A stretch of DNA of 64,000 bases, taken from positions 19,282,001-19,346,000 of the forward strand of contig JAKSXM010000014.1 in NCBI GenBank assembly GCA_022575985.1, in the 5' to 3' direction. The notes beneath the pieces are model-generated. The model made no database searches. It had not been told where the DNA came from and was given only the letters and a program-made list of their open reading frames with translations. The position numbers were made by a program, and so were the translations under genes. Below are positions 1-10,260 of the stretch, piece by piece (position 1 is the stretch's first letter; each line of letters starts with the position of its first letter). The DNA is from Anagrus nilaparvatae. Its lineage: Eukaryota > Arthropoda > Insecta > Hymenoptera > Mymaridae.

Positions 1-1640
1 ACTGAATCTAATAAATTTAAATGAACAAGCAACTTATTTTTGAAAAACAGCCATATATACGAATGCAATAAATATTATGCAACAAAGTAACATAAATAAG
101 TAAAACATGAAAGATTTATAAATTAATAAAAAATTTTTATTTAATTATTTTTTTATTTCTTTTTAAATTTTATTTCAATAAATTTCATTTATAAATGAAA
201 TAGTTAATAAAATTGTAATTATAAAAAAAGTTACAAATTTTTAGAAGATGAAAAAAAAATTGTAAAAAGGAAAAAAATAGAAAAATATTAATTTCTTAAA
301 ACATTATAAATGTACCAATAATGAAATAAAAACTTGAAACAGAAAGATGAAAATAATTTTTTTTTTTATATAATTTAAAAAAAAAAAGAAAAAAAATTTT
401 GTAATGTAAAAGCCATTAATTAAATAAAAAATATCATGTTGCATTTTAGTAAAATGCATGTAAATGTTAGTATTGTGTGTAACAGTGTAACTGGAAATCA
501 ATACAAGTATATGAAAATGTATAGAACATGCGCGTTTATATCCTCACACATACACACTAAATCATATATATTTATTGATAACTTTTTTTTTTTAATTATC
601 TGATTAATTATTTGTTTAAAATAAAATAATGTTAACAATTTTTAGATATATACAGAACTCTAAATAGTTTAAGTTAATCAATTATTCGCAATTTTATATA
701 TAGTCACTATTACCAATACAAGCATAAACTTATGCATGTATAATAACTTTTCATTTACTTGTTTTATTTATTGAAAATTTTAAAGCTTTCATTAATATTT
801 TTTAATTAAACGTGAAAAGAATAAATAAATTTAATTCATTAATTCAGTAGTCAATTTTATGCTAACATTTTTTAATTGTGTTTTAAAAAATTATCCACCC
901 AAATACAATCGCACCTCATAATTTTATGATTAAAAGTTAAACAAAATTCCTAAAATTGAGTAGTTAGAAAAAATTCATATTCCCTTAACTCATTTTGAAG
1001 CCCTGATTATTTTGGTATTTGAAATTTGACAAGGGGAATCTAGAATTTTTGGGGAACAATATGAAACTAAATAGATAGGAATCGGCTTAAAATGTTGAAA
1101 AAACATCCCGATTACACTACGTTTATTCTAACAAGCCTTCTGATGGGTCTATAGAACTAAGGGGCTCAATTGAGGGCTCAACGTTATATGGCTAGGATTA
1201 TTGGACTATAATACATATAACAAGGTATAACTAGTATACTAAAATCTTTTTATACAGACATTGTCAGGTTTGTCAACTTCAATTTTGCTAGGATTTAAAA
1301 TATAAATTAGAAATTCTAGAGCAACCTGACAGTAAAATTAGGAGCCTATTTTTTGGAAAAATATGATCAATTCCTAAATTCCTGCCAAAGTCAGAATTGT
1401 TGAGATACATTTTTATAGGCTTCAATTTTAACATAATTTTAGCATAATGCGCTCTATAAATCTTTAATTCTAGTTACCGAGATATCATCATTCAAAGTTC
1501 ACGTTGTTCAAATAATTTCAATGCTTGAAAAAGTTTTTAAAGTTTTTTTTTTCAGATGGTCTTGTTTTGTTTTCTTTGTTTTTAGTAGTATAGAAACTTT
1601 TAAAAGATATTTAAAAAAATTTTACCACTAACTTGTTTTT
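1..1640. other. AT-rich intergenic DNA, no gene seen
   Basis: Mostly A/T runs and short open frames of low-complexity composition (Phe/Ile/Lys/Asn only). From about 880 to 1500 the base composition is slightly more balanced and may be old transposon debris, but I see no reading frame, terminal repeat or RNA structure that I can support. Confidence 0.5.
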
Positions 1641-1664
1641 ATTTCAGTTTTTCTAATTTTTAAA

Positions 1665-1916
1665 ATGACGCAACCATTTGCCCCACAAAATGTTTTAAAT
1701 GTCATTGTTTCCGGCTGCAAAAAAGGCTGCTGCAAACAATGTGGCTGTAGAAGAAGTGGCTTAGAATGTTCACCGAGCTGTATCAATTGTTACGGCAGCA
1801 ACTGCACCAACATTGTTGCAACTGCAGATGAAAGTGACGAGGATGAAGCGGCTGAAGAAGACGGCCAATTTCATATAATTTCTGACGAGTCTGAAGAAGA
1901 TGACGAAGATTGTTAA
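1665..1916 (+). CDS. CXC-domain (tesmin/TSO1-like) cysteine-rich protein, possibly a terminal exon
   Basis: An 83-codon frame. Nine cysteines between residues 18 and 47 are spaced as C-x3-CC-x2-C-x-C-x6-C-x3-C-x2-C-x4-C, which matches the zinc-binding CXC motif of tesmin/TSO1 proteins. The tail from residue 54 is almost purely Asp/Glu/Ser. Similar CXC plus acidic C-termini are common in insect proteins of unknown function, often multicopy and TE-associated. A T-rich acceptor-like site (TTTCAG, AG at 1646-1647) lies just upstream, and the frame stays open from there into the ATG. This may therefore be the last exon of a longer gene rather than a complete protein. Base composition is clearly richer in G+C than the surroundings, which supports real coding. 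The function is not known; zinc or DNA binding is inferred from the motif only. Confidence 0.6.
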   Translation: MTQPFAPQNVLNVIVSGCKKGCCKQCGCRRSGLECSPSCINCYGSNCTNIVATADESDEDEAAEEDGQFHIISDESEEDDEDC

Positions 1917-1921
1917 ATAAA
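1916..1921 (+). promoter_or_regulatory. polyadenylation signal AATAAA overlapping the CXC stop codon
   Basis: AATAAA begins on the last base of the TAA stop of the CXC frame, which would give an extremely short 3' UTR. In DNA this AT-rich such hexamers are frequent, so position is the only support. Confidence 0.35.
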
Positions 1922-2151
1922 TTATTATTTTAAAAAATTAAATTTTATACATCTTACTCACGCAAAAATTATGTAAATAAAATTTGTTCTGAACATATTT
2001 TTTACAGTTATTAAGGAAAAGTAAAACTTATGCTCATTAAATCTTTAAAAATGAAAACTATATTAACACTTCCCAACAAATATTTCAATGAGTATAAGTA
2101 TTTTATTTTCTCTTAACAATATGAGTTATTATTAATATTAAAAATATTATA

Positions 2152-2711
2152 TAAAAATACCCAAAAATTAACCTGAAGTTGCCTATTGTGGCCAACTTAT
2201 TCATTTTCCGTAAAACCCGATATCATATTCGTGTTCAGTGACCCAAGAAACCTACTAGAGGTCGTTGAAATTACAAAAAAAAGGATCTATTTAAAAATAC
2301 CGAAAAATTAACCTAAAGTTGCCTATTGTGGGCAGCTGAATCATTTTCCGTAAAACCCGATATCATATTCGTGTTCAGTGACCCAAAAAACCTACTAGGA
2401 ATCGTTAAAATTACAAAAAAAGGATCTATTCTAAAAATACCCAAAAATTAACCTAAAGTTGCCTATTGTGGGCAGCTGAAGCATTTTCGGTACAAACCGA
2501 CATCATATTCGTGTTCAGTGACCCAAAAAACCTACTAGGAATCGTTAAAATTACAAAAAAAAAGGATCTATTCTAAAAATACCGAAAAATTAATCTAAAG
2601 TTTCCTATTGTGGGCAGCTGAATCATTTTCGGTAAAAACCGACATCATATTCGTGTTCAGTGACACAAAAAACCTACTAGGGGTCGTTAAATTTACGAAA
2701 AAAGATCAATT
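2152..2711. repeat. Tandem repeat, four units of about 140 bp
   Basis: Units start near 2152, 2293, 2433 and 2575. Each carries the same ordered words: AAAAATACC-AAAAATTAA, GTTGCCTATTGTGG, CATATTCGTGTTCAGTGAC, AACCTACTAG and GGATCTATT. Units differ by scattered substitutions and 1-2 base indels. Related single sequences with the TTCGTGTTCAG word recur near 53010, so the unit belongs to a dispersed family. Confidence 0.85.
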
Positions 2712-3040
2712 TAAATTTTAGGACTTAAGGGGGGGGGGAATTGGGGGTAATTTCACCCAATTTTCAAAAGCCCAACTTTATTTGAAGTCCATTCTGTTCT
2801 TTAGGGCTATCTGAAGAGATTCCCATAGGTTTCATCGTAAATCAGCCATGGTCGTGGTTTTAATTTTTGAATTACGGAATAGACCCGACTATAAGTATAA
2901 GAACTACTAAAAAGTGATTGAAAAATTTTAGACTATATATTTCCTGCAAATTTTCCATTCAATTCATAATTTTTTTCTTTTTCAAGAAGTAAAAAATTCA
3001 ATTAAGGATTACTAATTACATTTTTTGTTTAGTGAGTAGT

Positions 3041-3256
3041 TGTGGTGTGCGGTTACCCAAAAGTTACGTCGGGTACCCGAAATTTCGGTCTCTTTTGTTA
3101 AATTTTTGCACATAAGATTTCATGTAAACCTTTAAACTTCCCGGAAAAGGTCTGCACTTGCATTTTTGAATTGAACGCTTCCAGATACCCCCAAAGTTCG
3201 ACCCAACTCGAAGCAAAAAAGCCGAAATTTCGGGTACTCGACCCGACCCGACTTTC
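3041..3256. mobile_element. Degenerate copy of the GGTGTGCGGTTACCC hAT-type MITE
   Basis: Starts with GGTGTGCGGTTACCC. It then carries the same CGGGTACCCGAAATTTCGG, AACTCGAAGCAAAAAA and TTCCCGGAAAAGGTCTGCA words as the intact element at 11909-12141, largely in inverted order. The right terminal repeat has decayed and no target duplication is recognisable. Confidence 0.65.
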
Positions 3257-3419
3257 GATAATTTTAGAAAATCTTTTATTTATAAACCAAGATTTTTTTT
3301 AATTTTTGATAATTAAAATTTTCTTTTCCTTAACCGTTTTTTCTTTATTGATAAATTCATCAAAGTTTTTCATATTAAAGTTCCTAATAATATTTTGGAT
3401 ACAATCTGTATAAGGTATT

Positions 3420-3990
3420 AACATGGAACATGTTTACAGGGAGGGGGTACTTCAGAACTTGAAAATTAAGGCGGGGGGGGGGTCAAATTTGTTCTATTTA
3501 AGGAGGGTAGTCAAAGTTGTCCTATGTAAAGGTGGGGGGTTGAATTTGTCCTATTTAAGGGGGGTGGTCAAATTTGTCCTCTTTAAGGGGGGTGTTCAAA
3601 TTTGTACTTTTAAAGGGGGTGGTCAAAGTTGTCCTATATAAGGGGGGGGGGGGGAATGAGACTTAGAATAATTAGGAGACTTTGAAATATCTGGGCTTAA
3701 GGATTTGGAATCATTCAAGTTTAGGGACTTGGAATAATATCGATTTAGGGACTTGGAATAATTCAGGTTTAGGAACTTGGAATAATATCGATTTAGGGAC
3801 CTAGAATAATACGCGTTTAGGGAATCAAAATAGTTTGGGTTTAGAATAGTAAAGTTGATAATTACAAATTATAAAATTAGAAAATTGTATTGTATAATGT
3901 TGAGTAACATTTGTATTATACCTAGTCCTCAGCTGGAAATAAAAACATGTTCCATGCATTTAGGTTGTGTTTACACAAACCGGTTATAAG
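3420..3990 (+). mobile_element. Helentron-associated (DINE-1-like) candidate element, copy A
   Basis: Begins AACATGGAACATGTT and ends with an inverted AACATGTTCCATG followed by a GGTTGTGT-loop-ACACAAACC hairpin and GGTTATAAG. The interior has a 27-bp minisatellite rich in G runs and then repeats of GGACTTGGAATAAT. Copy B (31267-31690) is the same unit in the other orientation, which fixes the boundaries. Subterminal inverted repeats, internal minisatellites and a 3' hairpin are the hallmarks of Helentron-associated elements; assignment to that class is inferred. Confidence 0.6.
3473..3652 (+). repeat. 27-bp minisatellite inside element copy A
   Basis: About six to seven imperfect units of GGTCAAATTTGTCCTATTTA followed by AGGGGG, with runs of up to 12 G. 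The inverted counterpart, with fewer units, is at 31565-31645. The copy number difference suggests array expansion or contraction. Confidence 0.8.
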
Positions 3991-4434
3991 TTTTTTTTAT
4001 TAGATTTGGTTACAGTATTGTTCGTTGTTTAACTTATGAAATGGAATTTGAAATCATTGTATAAAAAAACTGTATTTTTTTTTTATATTGTTTAAAGACA
4101 CTGTATTTTGTAATACTCATATCTAATATTCTGTAAAGCATAATAATCTTCTTATAAAGATTCAATTGCTCAAATAAAAAAATAAAAAAATAACATTTTT
4201 TTTTAATCATTTGTTTCCTATTAAACCTTTATTTGCACACGTTTTTCTAACACAGAGCTTTTAGTAAAGATTGATTATTTTATTTTTTTATATATTTTCA
4301 TTCTATATGTAATCTTTACTATATTATTTTAATTAAAAACTCTATTCTCATTATTATTTTGTAAAATAATTCACAGGATTAATTGCGATTATGAGATTCG
4401 ATTAATTTACTATTTATAATACACCTTCGCTAAG

Positions 4435-4660
4435 CTATGGATGAAAGATTATTTGCTTGTTTGCTTGTTGCTGGTGTGCTTGATGTATTTGGAGGGGACC
4501 ATGGTTTTTGGACATTGAATCCTCATTGAAGCAGTTCATAAGCTGTGAATGTTGAATAGCTTGGTGCAATTTTCCGAACTCGTAGGCTTGCAGAGATTGA
4601 CGTTGAAATTCCTGGCCAGTAGAAGTCACCTGATCACAATGTACTCGTATTGGAATAAAT
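4435..4660 (-). other. Unassigned coding-like patch
   Basis: A patch of balanced base composition flanked by very AT-rich DNA. One minus-strand frame is open for about 75 codons, rich in Gln/His/Asn and ending in TAG. A second frame is also fairly open, so the true frame is unclear. I do not recognise the product. It could be a decayed exon, a retro-copy of a host gene, or part of an unlisted repeat. Confidence 0.25.
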
Positions 4661-4676
4661 GTGAGTGCATTTTTTT

Positions 4677-5026
4677 AACATGGATCATGTTTATTGGATG
4701 TTTATTAGGTATTTGAATAAGTTTGGCTCGGCAGAAAAGGGGGGGGGGGGTGAAATATTGACGTTTTAGGGGGGAGTGAAAAGTGACGTATTTAGGGGGG
4801 GAGGTGAAATGGATTTAGAATATTTTCGATTTTGGGATTTAGAATAATTTGAAGTGGGAGTCTGATTAGACCCTGAAAAGAACGAGAACTTAGAATACTT
4901 TAGGTTTATGGACTTTGGGTAATTTATTTTTCGGAATTTATTGTAATTTTAATTTTTAGATTTATTACTATATGAGTGAACATGGTCCATGATCGTTGGT
5001 TGTGTGAACACAAAACCAGTTATAAG
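4677..5026 (+). mobile_element. Helentron-associated candidate element, copy C
   Basis: AACATGGATCATGTT at the left. The interior has TTTGGCTCGGC and GACGTTTTAGGGGGG units. The right end is GTGAACATGGTCCATG, then GTTGGTTGTGTGAACACAAAACC (as a hairpin) and AGTTATAAG. It belongs to the same sub-family as copies F, G and H. Confidence 0.6.
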
Positions 5027-6931
5027 TTTTTTTGTTGTAAATTTGTGTATGTATATGTATTTATATCCTAATGTAGCTGAGGATTTTAAATTGCGAATTG
5101 GGACATCCTGTTTAAATCATGGATAATGGTTTCATACAATTTTTTTGTCAGTGGTGAAAAAAATGTTTTATGCTTTCAGGTCGCTGACAAGAAAGTTACA
5201 TTATAAATATCGCATCATAGGCCATTTCGAGATAAATTATGACTTTATTAAGTATAAATTTTTCGACATCGTATAATAATATTTTAATTAAAAGAACATA
5301 CCTAATTATAATTTTAAATTTTCAAACATATATTTAAAACGGAATTATAGCATATAAAAATGACCCAGTATTATAAAAACTAATCGATTCACACGTACAT
5401 TTTTTTATTATTATTATAAAAAAATAAAAATATAACAATACTTTCATAATCATATTAAAAGAAAAAAAAAAAATATTATAATATAAAATAAACACGCAAT
5501 AGTTAAATATACACTGTAAACAATTTTTCGGCAATCATTAACTAATAAATGTCAAGTATAATACTGAGCCTAAAACTTTTTACAGTGTACATTAAAAAAA
5601 TTTTTTTTTTTAATAAATTGACATATTTTTTAATAACATAATATAAATTTGCAATAATTAAGTAAAAAAAAAAGTATGTAAATGTAAATATGGTTTTATT
5701 TATTTGAGAGACATACGCAAAAAAGATAGAAATAAAAGTGCAAGAAGAAGAGAGAAAGGAAATTGATATTATCTTAATAAACAAACATGCAAATAAAAAT
5801 AAAAAAGTAGACTTTCATTTTTTCCTTTTTTTGCATACACACACACACATATTTATCATAATTCTTCTCTTGCATAAAAAATGCAAAAAAAAATCCTGAT
5901 AACCATGAAGCGTACAATATAATAAAATTTTGCAAAATAAATTAATAACTAATTTTATCATTATCCTGTTAAAAAAAAAAATGTATATCACTTATATAAT
6001 TAAATTGTTTGTATGTGTATGTAGATTATCACTAAACATAGTGTCAGATTTTTTATTACAAAATTATTTAAGTAAATTATTTGTAAATTCCTTTCTCTTT
6101 ATTATTATTATTATTTTTATTAATATAAAAAAAAAATGTTAATAATATTTGACTTAGATATCATGTAATATGTAACTGCACCGGTTAGTCTTACAGCACG
6201 TGTCCTTTGACAATATTTTATTTATGGTATTTATAAGGCCAGTGTCGTGATCCTGTGTTATAATTTTAATTTGTATATATTTTTTATTTTACATTATTTT
6301 TTTAGCAAAGTGTCAGATTTAATGATTGTTAAAGTGTTAATATTTTTCATTTTTTTTGTTAATTTTGAGTGGGTCATAAGTAGAAGGTAAACTAGGTCAA
6401 CGAAAATAAATACCTTTAGTTTTTTAGTTATGCGAAAAAAACTTTTAAATTAGAAAATTTTAATTAATTCAACGGATTTATTAATACATTTTTAATAATT
6501 TATTATAATTTTTAATAAACTGTATAAAAACTTTTATAATAATAAAAAATTAATGATGTGTATAGTTAAAATTGCAAAATATTAAATTGTTGCAGTAATT
6601 GTTTTTTTAAATTTGTTTAATAAATCAGCTTATTAAAATAAAAATACTGATAATATAATGAAGCTTCTGAATTATTAAATCGGTATTTATTTTTTCTTAT
6701 TATGCGATATTTATTGGTTCCTCAAAGAGGAACCATTTTTTATACAAGTAACTCTTTTACTTCGGTCAAAATGCGGAGTTTAGGGTTGATATTTCCTACT
6801 GAATAGGGAATTTTTCCACCATACATTTTTCAGATCACTGATTTCAAAGGCTGTTTTTGGATAAGTATAGTGATTTGGTCCATGTAAACAAACCTAATCT
6901 GAGTAGCAGCATCCAGAAATTTATCAAAAAA
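5027..6931. other. AT-rich stretch without a gene
   Basis: Long A/T tracts dominate. Open frames here are Phe/Ile/Lys/Tyr/Asn only and have no codon structure. One small inverted-repeat element lies at 5510-5589. No other structure was recognised. Confidence 0.5.
5510..5589. repeat. 80-bp miniature inverted-repeat element
   Basis: TACACTGTAAA at the left and TTTACAGTGTA at the right form an 11-bp perfect inverted repeat around about 58 bp. The CACTGTAAA terminus recurs at 35718 (CACTGTAAAAAGTAAC). No target duplication is visible. Confidence 0.5.
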
Positions 6932-7411
6932 TTTATAACCAGTTTGTTTAAACGCAACCTATAAATTCATGGAGCATGTTTACTATAGTAAAGTTCTTAA
7001 TTTATTGGTCATTTACTGGTGAATCTATCCTATAAATATTGCACCAAGAAATATCACTTGCTTTTTTTGCAAACAGAGTTTGGTTTTAACCTCGGTTTTA
7101 ACCAAACTAAGTGGTTAGTTACCTCTGATTTAACATTGTTAACGTTTATTTGCAAATCTTATCCAAAACAAAAAATTTTTTTGAAATCTTATATTTAGAA
7201 ATCGATTGAGTTATAATACTTTTCTATTTACCATTAGAGCCGTTATAATTTTAATTTTATTTAATTAATTTCAAGCATTTAAAACAAATTAAATTAATAT
7301 TATTTTAAGTCTCATTTGACCCCCCCCCCCTTAAACCAGACAAATTTGACCCTCCCCCCTAAATTTTCAAGTTCTTGAGGTATTCCCTCCCTATAAACAA
7401 TAAACATGTTA
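6932..7411 (-). mobile_element. Helentron-associated candidate element, copy D
   Basis: Reverse orientation. It starts TTTATAACCAGTTTGTTTAAACGCAACC with a GGAGCATGTT word. It ends with two minisatellite units containing ACAAATTTGACC and C runs, then CCCTCCCTATAAACA and ACATGTT. The middle (about 7000-7300) is unlike the other copies, so it is either replaced or heavily decayed. Confidence 0.5.
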
Positions 7412-9007
7412 AAAACTCACTGTATCCCGTTGGAATTAGATAAGCCCCCAAAAACCTAAAGAAACGGGTTTTTTGTGTGGGATTTTTAGATTTTGTTTAA
7501 TTTCTACGACCCATAAACAAATAATTGTCTGCTCATAGGCTAGAAAACTCAAAATTTTACTATTTATCACGAAATTTTGTTTTTGTTTTTGGTTCTTCAG
7601 GGCACCTACAAGACCCCGAAATATAATTTTAAATTTATCAAAATTCGGTTTTTTGAAAATAACAAATATGCCATCCTAATTTCATCCTAATTTTTTTTTT
7701 ACAGTCCTTTTGGGGTAAAAAATTATATTTTTTAGGAGATCACTTTCTAATATCTCAAAATCGTACACCGCCGTTTACTCACGCTTTTTCAACTGGTATG
7801 AAATGAATTTTAATTTTAAAGTTTATTATTTTTTGTTTTTGTTGACGATTAATAGAAATAATTAAAAGTTAATATTTAATTTTAAACATTTTATTCCGAG
7901 CCTTATTTTTTCAAAAAGTAAAACTATGCGTAAAGCGCGGATAAACGGCAATAACAGAATAGAACTATTTGTACTACAGAACAGCGGATATTGATAAAAA
8001 TCAGTTTAACGCCTGAAATTAAATAACGCCTTGGACTTTCAAGCAATATTTATAAAAAAATGAGTTTTTGGTTCTCATAGCCTTTTGCGATACATATTAA
8101 CTTATTGGGCTAATTCAAAGGTACTTCATTAACTTTTAGCACCCACGACTACAAAATTTCTGATTAGTAACAACAAAACCGTATTGTACCCCAAACCAGG
8201 CTAAATCTAAAGTTGCTACATTCTTTCTGAACCCTCGGAAGCCCTAAGTTTGTAATTAGCGCCCTAAAACGTATGGTAAAAAATTAAAAAGTTAAAAAAT
8301 TAATTTGTGAATAATGTTTAATACGGTTTAAAGTGAGTTCTATGACCATTTGATCATCCGGCAACTCGAATCCTCAGCAATACTGGATAATTGGAATTCT
8401 GCTGTGTACTGATTTAGGGACACTGGGTTTACTTAGAATAGCATCTATTAAAGGTAATAACTACAGATTTTAGCAGATCTGGTTACTAAATCATGAACAG
8501 TAAAATTTTTTTAATGATTATTTTAAGCATGAGTTAACTTGTTCCAGGCATTTCGGTTGCGTTTAGCACAAACTACTTATAAAGAAAATGTATAACTCAA
8601 TTAAAACTTTTATAAACAATAATAAATCAATAACTGCTTTTTATTGTTTTAAAAAAAAGTAAAGCGTGCAGTAAAAAAAAAAAAAATATAAATTGAAAAT
8701 ACTTATTCAAGTTAAGAGAAAGAAAAGGTATTTTATTAGAATATAACTTGAACAAATTCAATATGCACTCATTACTAAAATAATATTTATTTAATAAACT
8801 TGATTTTTCATTTTATTGAAAATGATTTTTTTAATAAAAAGAAGCACTAAAAGTTATTACCTTCAACTATGAAAAATAGAAAGCATATTTTTATACTACA
8901 GGATTTTAAAATTCATGCATTTTTTCATTTAATATATAAATTAAATAAATATTCAAAGTTATCATCATATCGAGTTTCATTTAGATTATGCTCTTCTATA
9001 TACAAAC
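7412..9007. other. Gene-free stretch with repeat relics
   Basis: No coding region recognised. It contains the GCCGTTTA palindromic repeat (7764-8035) and a decayed element end near 8535-8583. The latter has the TTGTTCCAGGCATTTCGGTTG and CTTATAAAG words of the Helentron-like family. Confidence 0.45.
7764..8035. repeat. Dispersed palindromic repeat (CCGCCGTTTA family), copy 1
   Basis: TACACCGCCGTTTACTCACGC at 7764 is inverted-repeated at 7933-7949 as AAGCGCGGATAAACGGC. It is followed by TTGATAAAAATCAGTTTAACGC. A second copy at 39215-39350 has the same palindrome and the same TTGATAAAAATCCATTTAACGC downstream. The shared extended sequence shows a repeat family rather than a chance palindrome. 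Confidence 0.55.
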
Positions 9008-10251
9008 CGTTCCCGCCCATTCCCCCGAATACCAATCCCCGAATGGACATTTTCCCGATACCTTTTTCCCCGATGACCATTCCCCCAAATTTACAAAGTT
9101 GACATTTCCCCGAAAAACCGTTTACCCGAAACTTTTTCCCCCGAAACATCCATTTACCCGAAACCTTTTCCCCGAATTAAAAAAGTAATTATTTCCCCGA
9201 ATTTTCGTAAAAAAATTATTTAAATACAGTTTTTTAGATTACAATTTCATAATTTTTCGTGAAATCTTCGGGGATATCCCCAAGATCGTCTATGGATATT
9301 GGATTTACAGGAAGATTTTTACGCCTAACTCTTCTTATAGATTATTTTAAATTTTCCCTTTCTGGTAGATGGCATAAAACTCTTGCTGAGACATTTGCAA
9401 ATTCATCTAAGAAAAAAAAATAAGGTTAAATAATTTCTTAATATAAATAATTTGATAAAATAAAAAAAAAATTTAGTCACATAAACCTTGTAAAATTGCA
9501 GATGGAGGCAGATTTGCTTCTTCTGCTTTACGTTTAACAGAAAATTTAATTTCTTCAGCACGAACTTCATCATTATCAGGTGCGTGAGATGGTTGATGAT
9601 CTGTTTCCTTGCCACCCTTTTTTTTGGTTAACACTCCGTTAATTTTTTGCGTTACCATTCTTGCGCTGCATTCTTTATTCCGCACTCTTTTACAATCCCA
9701 ATGTTGTTTTCCATTGCTACCATCACGCGACCATACATATAAAAAACCATTTACCGCAACTCTTCTAGCATTAATAATTTTTATTTCATTTGCCATATTT
9801 TAAACTCTTGATTAATTTAATTTATTGTTTTTAATTAATATTATTTATTATTACTAAAAATTTTTTTTTAATCAAAAAATTTTATAACTATATTACAACA
9901 AATTTGGAATCCAATTTTAATCTAACGAACGTAAATAATTTGGTTATAAACAACTGATATTTTTTTGTTTTTTAGAGCTAAATAAATAAAACATATACAC
10001 TGAAAGCAATTTTTAAAATTTAAATTTTTTTTTTTTAAATTGGGTTTCGGGGAAAAAAATATTCGGGTAAATTGGGTTTCGGGGAAAAAAATAGTCGGGT
10101 AAATGGCTTTCGGGAAAAAAAATATTCGGGTAAATAGATTTCGGGAAAAAAGACTTTCGGGGTATAGGTTTCGGGGAAAACGACTTCGGGAAAAAGGGTT
10201 TCGGGGAAATGTCCATTCGGGGATTGGTATTCGGGGAAATGGTAGGGAATC
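9008..10251 (-). mobile_element. Mutator-like (MULE) DNA transposon derivative, 1244 bp
   Basis: Flanked by a perfect 9-bp target duplication TATACAAAC (8999-9007 and 10252-10260), the signature length for Mutator superfamily insertion. The terminal inverted repeats start CGTTCCCGCCCATT / GATTCCCTACCATT and continue CCCCGAATACCAATCCCCG. They then dissolve into tandem CCCGAAA units of about 15-22 bp (left about 9008-9210, right about 10040-10251). The interior encodes only an N-terminal FLYWCH-type transposase fragment on the minus strand (9234-9796). There is no DDE catalytic region, so it is a non-autonomous internal-deletion derivative. Confidence 0.88.
9234..9796 (-). pseudogene. FLYWCH-domain MULE transposase N-terminus, two exons, one in-frame stop
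   Basis: Exon 1 (9796 down to 9487) begins MANEIKIINARR and carries the FLYWCH zinc-finger pattern: GFLYVW, then HWDCKR, then ECSARM, then DHQPSH (Cys-Cys-His-His). The linker is HAPDNDEV. It ends CAA-G with a GTTTAT donor. The acceptor TTCTTAG at 9407-9408 opens exon 2 (9406 down to 9234) in the matching phase, giving SAILQ-D-EFANVSARVLCHLPE. Exon 2 has an in-frame TAA just before SIRRVRRKNLPVNP and then runs IPEDF to a stop. FLYWCH followed by this Arg-rich R-R-x-R-R-x-x-L-P region is the usual N-terminus of insect MULE transposases. The MULE DDE domain is absent. Reading through an unspliced exon 1 gives a 107-aa protein ending LQGLCD. Confidence 0.75.
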
Positions 10252-10260
10252 TATACAAAC

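Noticed and set aside
3423..3641. 72-codon plus-strand open frame with Gly-rich repeats
   Set aside because: It is the translation of the 27-bp G-run minisatellite within a mobile element; the period is a multiple of three so the frame stays open by construction.
5334..6142. Several 66-80 codon Phe/Ile/Tyr frames
   Set aside because: Low-complexity A/T sequence; no codon bias, start context or homology pattern.
8869..9188. Pro/Phe-rich frames on both strands
   Set aside because: They translate the tandem CCCGAAA units of the Mutator-like terminal repeats; likewise the frames at 9922-10414.
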